The translations under genes were made by a program, and so were the position numbers. 64,000 bases of DNA from Stutzerimonas nitrititolerans. GTDB lineage: Bacteria; Pseudomonadota; Gammaproteobacteria; Pseudomonadales; Pseudomonadaceae. The notes under the pieces are model-generated. The model was not told the DNA's origin and ran no database searches. It was given only the letters and a program-made list of their open reading frames with translations. How positions within the stretch are numbered: position 1 is the first letter of the stretch; each line of letters starts with the position of its first letter. This document shows, piece by piece, positions 60,619 through 64,000 of the stretch. The stretch covers positions 88,498-152,497 of the forward strand of contig NZ_RFFL01000013.1 in assembly GCF_003696285.1 (NCBI RefSeq), in the 5' to 3' direction.

Positions 60619-63600
60619 TTAGAAATTGACCTTCAAACCTGCGGTGAGCGTGCGCCCCGGCCCTGGCAACAGGGTCTTGGCCATCGGGTCCAGGTAGTAC
60701 TCATCGGTCAGGTTGGTCACGCCCAGGTTCAAGGCCACCTGCTTGTTCACCTCGAAGTTGGCATACAGGTCATGCAATAGAACCGAGCGCCAGTAGAAGC
60801 CATCCTGGTTGCCGTTCCTGAACCAGGCATCCCGCGCCAGGGCGCTGGTAACAGAGGGACCGGCTTCCGAGGCCAGCAGGTCGTCCAGCTGGCTGTTTTC
60901 CGCACCCGCGTGGTACACGCTGCGCCAGCCCAGCTCCAGCCGCTCATTGAACAGCCGGGTACCCAGCAACAGGTCGATGGAATATTTAGGTTGCAGGCTG
61001 TTACCGCTGTAAGTACCGGGGAAGCCGCCGGTCATGCAGGTGGGAATACGGTTGTAATAGGGATCGAGGCTCGATGCGTAGTCCTTGTCACAGAGTTTCT
61101 GGTTCAGCCGGTAGGTGGCACCCAAGCTGCCAAATACCCGGCCCGTATCGAAGCGAGACTGCAACTCCACACCGCTGGATTTCTTCTTGTCGAACTGGAT
61201 GCTGTCGTAATACAGACCACGATCGATAAAGTCCTCGATCTCGGTGTTGTAGTAGCTGATACGCACGTCGGCAAAGCCCAGGCTGGGTAAGAACTGAGTC
61301 AGGTCATGGGCGTAACCCACCTCCCAGTTGGTGCTGCGCTCCGGCTTGCTGGCACCTGAAGCCAGGGTGCCAACGGTACCGGCCCCATCGAGAACGGCGC
61401 TGGAAGTCAGTTCGTTGATGCTCGGGAAACGAGTGGTTTGCGCATAACGAACAAAAGCGGTACCGAAGGGCGTGATTCTGGCGGTTGCGCTCAATACCGG
61501 GCTGAAGGCATCGCCCGATTGCTCTTCCGGCATTTCCCAAGCATTGCCTGCATGAATCTCCTCATAAACCGCCGTACCATAAGGACTCGCGGCCTTGACT
61601 CTTTGATCCGCCACACCAGAGCCCTGGACATCCTCTACTGTTTCATAGAGCTTACTGACATCGATCTCGCCATTTACAAATGGATTTTTCGACGAGTCCA
61701 TCTTCCCATTTTTAATTGGAACAATAACTTCGTTTACCCAATAACTAAATTTCTGCCCATGTTGCGGAGTATTATTTCCATGACGTATAGAAATTGTTCG
61801 CCCACCGGAGAATTGATCGGCTGCCGCCCTCGCCGCAATTAATGCTTCGATCTCAGGCGTCACAACATTATTAAGGTGCCAGTCTGGAAGGTATGGCTCT
61901 GCAGCCACAGCGGCATTATAGACATCGTCAGCTAAACGCTTAGCCGTTTCATATTCCTCATTTGTCAATAACTCCTCCCACTCCAGCTTCACGCCAGTTT
62001 GACGCTGAGTCGCCTTATAAAACGCATCTTGCTGCCGCCTACGCTTGGCAGTTCCCGTATCCTTACCGGTGTAATGCAAGTAGCGGGTGCCTGCCGTTAC
62101 AGTGAGCCAGTCGGTGGCTTGCCAAGCCAGATTGAGCATGGCCGAGTATTCCTTGCGCTCGCCGGAGCGCGGGCCGAGACGGTCGGTTCCGGTATGCAGA
62201 TAGACGCCGTCCGGCAGCATGCTGGTGGTGTCTCGATTGCTCTGCTCTACCCGCTCATCCAGCTTTTCCTGCTGGTAACTGCCGCCGAGGGTTAGTTGCA
62301 GGTTGCTGGCCAGGATCATCTGGTTGCTGAAATCGAATCCGGTGCGGTCATGAGTGGTCCATTGCCGGCCAAGGGGAATGATGGTGCCGTCGTGATCGGG
62401 CTCAGGAAACATCCACGCGTTTTCAGCCCACCAATCAGCACCCAGCCATTTAATGGCGTCCGCGCGCGTCGACTCCCATAAACTCAACTGGCTTCTTTCA
62501 TCGTCCGTGAGATCCAGTCCCCAGGGCGATATACCCGTTTGATAGCGGGTGCCCTTCGCCTTGGTCTGCCACAGGCTGGTTTCCAGATTCAGCCACTTGG
62601 AGTCCTTGGGCTTTATGTCGTAACTCAACTTGTAACTGTCGAGCCTCAATTCCGAGCGCGGATCTTCGTAGACGAAGTTGCGCATGTTCGCCCAGTCGAG
62701 ATCCGGCTGGGCTTGCTCCGCACCCTCTCGATAGGCATACATCAGCATCGAGCGACCGGGCGTGGTTTCACCGAAGGTCGTATCGGTACGCATGAATTGC
62801 AGGCCCAGCTTTTGTTCGTTGGGCAGGTACCAGTTGTTCTTTATCAGGGTGGTTTCGGTTTCACTGGAGGTATTGAACACCTCGCTGCCTGCGGCATATA
62901 CCTTGGTCAGGTTCGGGATGTACCTGTCGGTCGTATCTTCAGCGAAGTGGGGATGCCCCGAATATCTATCGGCATCGTGCTTGCCCGCATAGTAGTTCCC
63001 CGAAGTACGCTCGCTGCGCGACAGCAGAATATCGACGAACTCATTGCGCCCGGCAATGGCCAGCATTTCCGAGTGATCATCGAAGTTAAGCGTCTGGCTA
63101 TCGCTTCGGGTGCGTGCCGGTGGCGTATCGATATTGATGCCATCCAGGTTCGCCCGTTCTGCGCCAGGAAGGCTGCGATAATCCTGACCGTACACCGAGG
63201 CGGCATCGAACCGGGGCTTGCTGGTATTGCCCGAGGTTTTCAGGTTGGTTTCGATACCCCAGCTATCGCCTTCGGGGATGATGTCGCTGGCTTCGATGGT
63301 GCGGATGTTCACCGCCCCGCCCACGCCGCTCTTGATGCCCCGGCTCAGCGACGGGCCTTTCTCCACTTCGATGCTGCGAAACAGCGCCGGGTCGACATAG
63401 CTGCGGTTGCCCGCCCCGACGAAGTGCAGCCAGACGTTGGTGGATTGCTCGGTGCCGTCGATGGTCAGCGGCGTGCGCCCCTCGCCGGTGATGCCGCGAA
63501 TATTCGGGGTGATGGCCTGGCTGCTGCGCGTGTCCATGCTGTAGACGCCGTTCATGCCCTTGAACACGTCGCCGGGGTTGGTCACCTCGAAGCGCTGCAG

Positions 63601-63843
63601 TTCCTCGCGGCCCTTGTAGACGCTGGTGACGTTCTCCTGATAGACCTTGTCATGCCCCTCGGCGTCCTTGTCCTGCCTGCCGATGACCGTGGTCGAGGGC
63701 AATTCGAGCTGGTAATCCCCGGCGACTTCTTCCTCTCCAGACTCCGCTTGCTCCACGGCGTCCGCCGCTTGTATCAGCGCTAGCGGGCTGAACATGTACA
63801 GGCTCGATATCAGCAGCGCCAACTTCTTTGGCGTGAACGGCAT
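60619..63843 (-). CDS. Large TonB-dependent receptor (hemophore/heme receptor-like)
   Basis: A 1074-residue outer-membrane receptor. Signal peptide MPFTPKKLALLISSLYMFSPLALIQA; a TonB-box candidate ELPSTTVIG; the plug with FEVTNPGDVFKGMNGVYSMDTRSS, NIRGITGEGRTPLTIDGTEQ and VEKGPSLSRGIKSGVGGAVNIRT; then a very large barrel ending GRTLTAGLKVNF (terminal Phe). Size and layout fit the hemophilin-receptor or heme/hemoglobin group rather than siderophore receptors (~700 aa). Residues ~605-720 are unusual: charged, AT-rich coding and probably an extracellular loop. GGGAGGG precedes the ATG; Fur box upstream. Confidence 0.9.
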   Translation of the reverse strand: MPFTPKKLALLISSLYMFSPLALIQAADAVEQAESGEEEVAGDYQLELPSTTVIGRQDKDAEGHDKVYQENVTSVYKGREELQRFEVTNPGDVFKGMNGVYSMDTRSSQAITPNIRGITGEGRTPLTIDGTEQSTNVWLHFVGAGNRSYVDPALFRSIEVEKGPSLSRGIKSGVGGAVNIRTIEASDIIPEGDSWGIETNLKTSGNTSKPRFDAASVYGQDYRSLPGAERANLDGINIDTPPARTRSDSQTLNFDDHSEMLAIAGRNEFVDILLSRSERTSGNYYAGKHDADRYSGHPHFAEDTTDRYIPNLTKVYAAGSEVFNTSSETETTLIKNNWYLPNEQKLGLQFMRTDTTFGETTPGRSMLMYAYREGAEQAQPDLDWANMRNFVYEDPRSELRLDSYKLSYDIKPKDSKWLNLETSLWQTKAKGTRYQTGISPWGLDLTDDERSQLSLWESTRADAIKWLGADWWAENAWMFPEPDHDGTIIPLGRQWTTHDRTGFDFSNQMILASNLQLTLGGSYQQEKLDERVEQSNRDTTSMLPDGVYLHTGTDRLGPRSGERKEYSAMLNLAWQATDWLTVTAGTRYLHYTGKDTGTAKRRRQQDAFYKATQRQTGVKLEWEELLTNEEYETAKRLADDVYNAAVAAEPYLPDWHLNNVVTPEIEALIAARAAADQFSGGRTISIRHGNNTPQHGQKFSYWVNEVIVPIKNGKMDSSKNPFVNGEIDVSKLYETVEDVQGSGVADQRVKAASPYGTAVYEEIHAGNAWEMPEEQSGDAFSPVLSATARITPFGTAFVRYAQTTRFPSINELTSSAVLDGAGTVGTLASGASKPERSTNWEVGYAHDLTQFLPSLGFADVRISYYNTEIEDFIDRGLYYDSIQFDKKKSSGVELQSRFDTGRVFGSLGATYRLNQKLCDKDYASSLDPYYNRIPTCMTGGFPGTYSGNSLQPKYSIDLLLGTRLFNERLELGWRSVYHAGAENSQLDDLLASEAGPSVTSALARDAWFRNGNQDGFYWRSVLLHDLYANFEVNKQVALNLGVTNLTDEYYLDPMAKTLLPGPGRTLTAGLKVNF

Positions 63844-63898
63844 TGCAATCCCTCCCCAGAGATAACTAACGCCTGAAGCGTCCTCGGCCCAGGCAAAT

Positions 63899-63917
63899 GA
63901 GAATGATTATTCTTAGC
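63899..63917 (-). promoter_or_regulatory. Fur box upstream of the TonB receptor
   Basis: GAGAATGATTATTCTTAGC matches the Fur consensus at 13 of 19 positions and contains a clear NAT repeat run. It is 56 bases before the receptor start. Confidence 0.7.
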
Positions 63918-63937
63918 GAGGAGGACAAGGAAGACCT

Positions 63938-63951
63938 ATGACAATTGTCAA
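63938..63951 (-). promoter_or_regulatory. TTGACAATTGTCAT motif (-35 or FNR-like site)
   Basis: Read on the minus strand it differs in one base from the motif at 52896-52909 and in two from that at 57832-57845. It lies 95 bases upstream of the receptor start. Confidence 0.5.
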
Positions 63952-63970
63952 CAGGTCGGCAAGATTGTCA

Positions 63971-64000
63971 GGCTGGAGGCTGGAGGCTGGAGGCTGGAGG
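63971..64000 (+). repeat. GGCTGGA heptamer tandem repeat, cut by window end
   Basis: Four perfect GGCTGGA units followed by GG at the last base. The unit resembles the AGCTGGA heptamers of the palindromic repeats at 15305, 34548 and 36368. Confidence 0.85.

Noticed and set aside
63971..64000. CRISPR or coding repeat at the right edge
   Set aside because: It is a simple 7-base tandem repeat, cut by the window end.

Overview
The window reads as one stretch of chromosome from a GC-rich gamma-proteobacterium of the Pseudomonas/Stutzerimonas group. The evidence is the block dksA-gluQ-cbrX-cbrA-cbrB-crcZ-pcnB-folK-panBCD-pgi, the block pnp-rpsO-truB-rbfA-infB-nusA-rimP-tRNA(fMet)-tRNA(Leu)-secG-tpiA-glmM-folP-ftsH, and yhbY/DUF4149/greA/carB/carA. 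Gene content and order match what is known for pseudomonads. carA and carB are directly adjacent. No rRNA, IS element, phage gene or CRISPR array was seen.

Layout. 1-13.7 kb: metabolic and envelope genes (truncated DUF1329 protein, YajG-like lipoprotein, mqo, SulP transporter, short-chain dehydrogenase, DUF2726, DUF5924, MgtC-like protein, sorbosone-dehydrogenase-like lipoprotein, sfsA, aminotransferase). A long intergenic region (7.1-8.1 kb) carries a cluster of TTATCCAC boxes, three 37-bp repeats and a small ORF with a strong ribosome binding site. 13.8-27 kb: dksA/gluQ, the carbon catabolite system CbrA/CbrB with its small RNA CrcZ (sigma-54 promoter and CbrB-type palindrome both readable), poly(A) polymerase, folate and pantothenate genes, and pgi. 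27-32 kb: an MpaB-like protein, a large DUF748 protein with two DUF2845 proteins, and a BON-domain protein behind a likely sigma-54 promoter. 32.4-46.7 kb: the RNA-processing and translation operons on the minus strand, two tRNAs, secG to ftsH. 47-52.7 kb: yhbY, DUF4149, greA, carB, carA.

The accessory part is 52.9-63.9 kb and is the most interesting. On the plus strand a NitT/TauT-type ABC transporter is translationally coupled to an NnrS-family protein. On the minus strand lie an FNR/CRP-family regulator and a three-gene set: a very large TonB-dependent receptor, a secreted protein with the features of Slam-dependent hemophilins, and a Slam (DUF560) outer-membrane translocon. This is the layout of a hemophore system (receptor, heme-binding protein, exporter), such as HphR/HphA/HsmA of Acinetobacter. 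All three transcription starts carry Fur-box-like sequences plus a shared 14-base motif (TTGA[C/T]AATT[A/G]TCAT) that resembles an FNR/DNR box. The whole accessory block may therefore form one iron- and oxygen- or NO-responsive regulon. It sits exactly where pseudomonads usually carry dapB-dnaJ next to carA. The usual rlmE (ftsJ) gene between ftsH and yhbY is also missing.

Functions and family names come from recognition of sequence motifs and gene order. No database search was possible.
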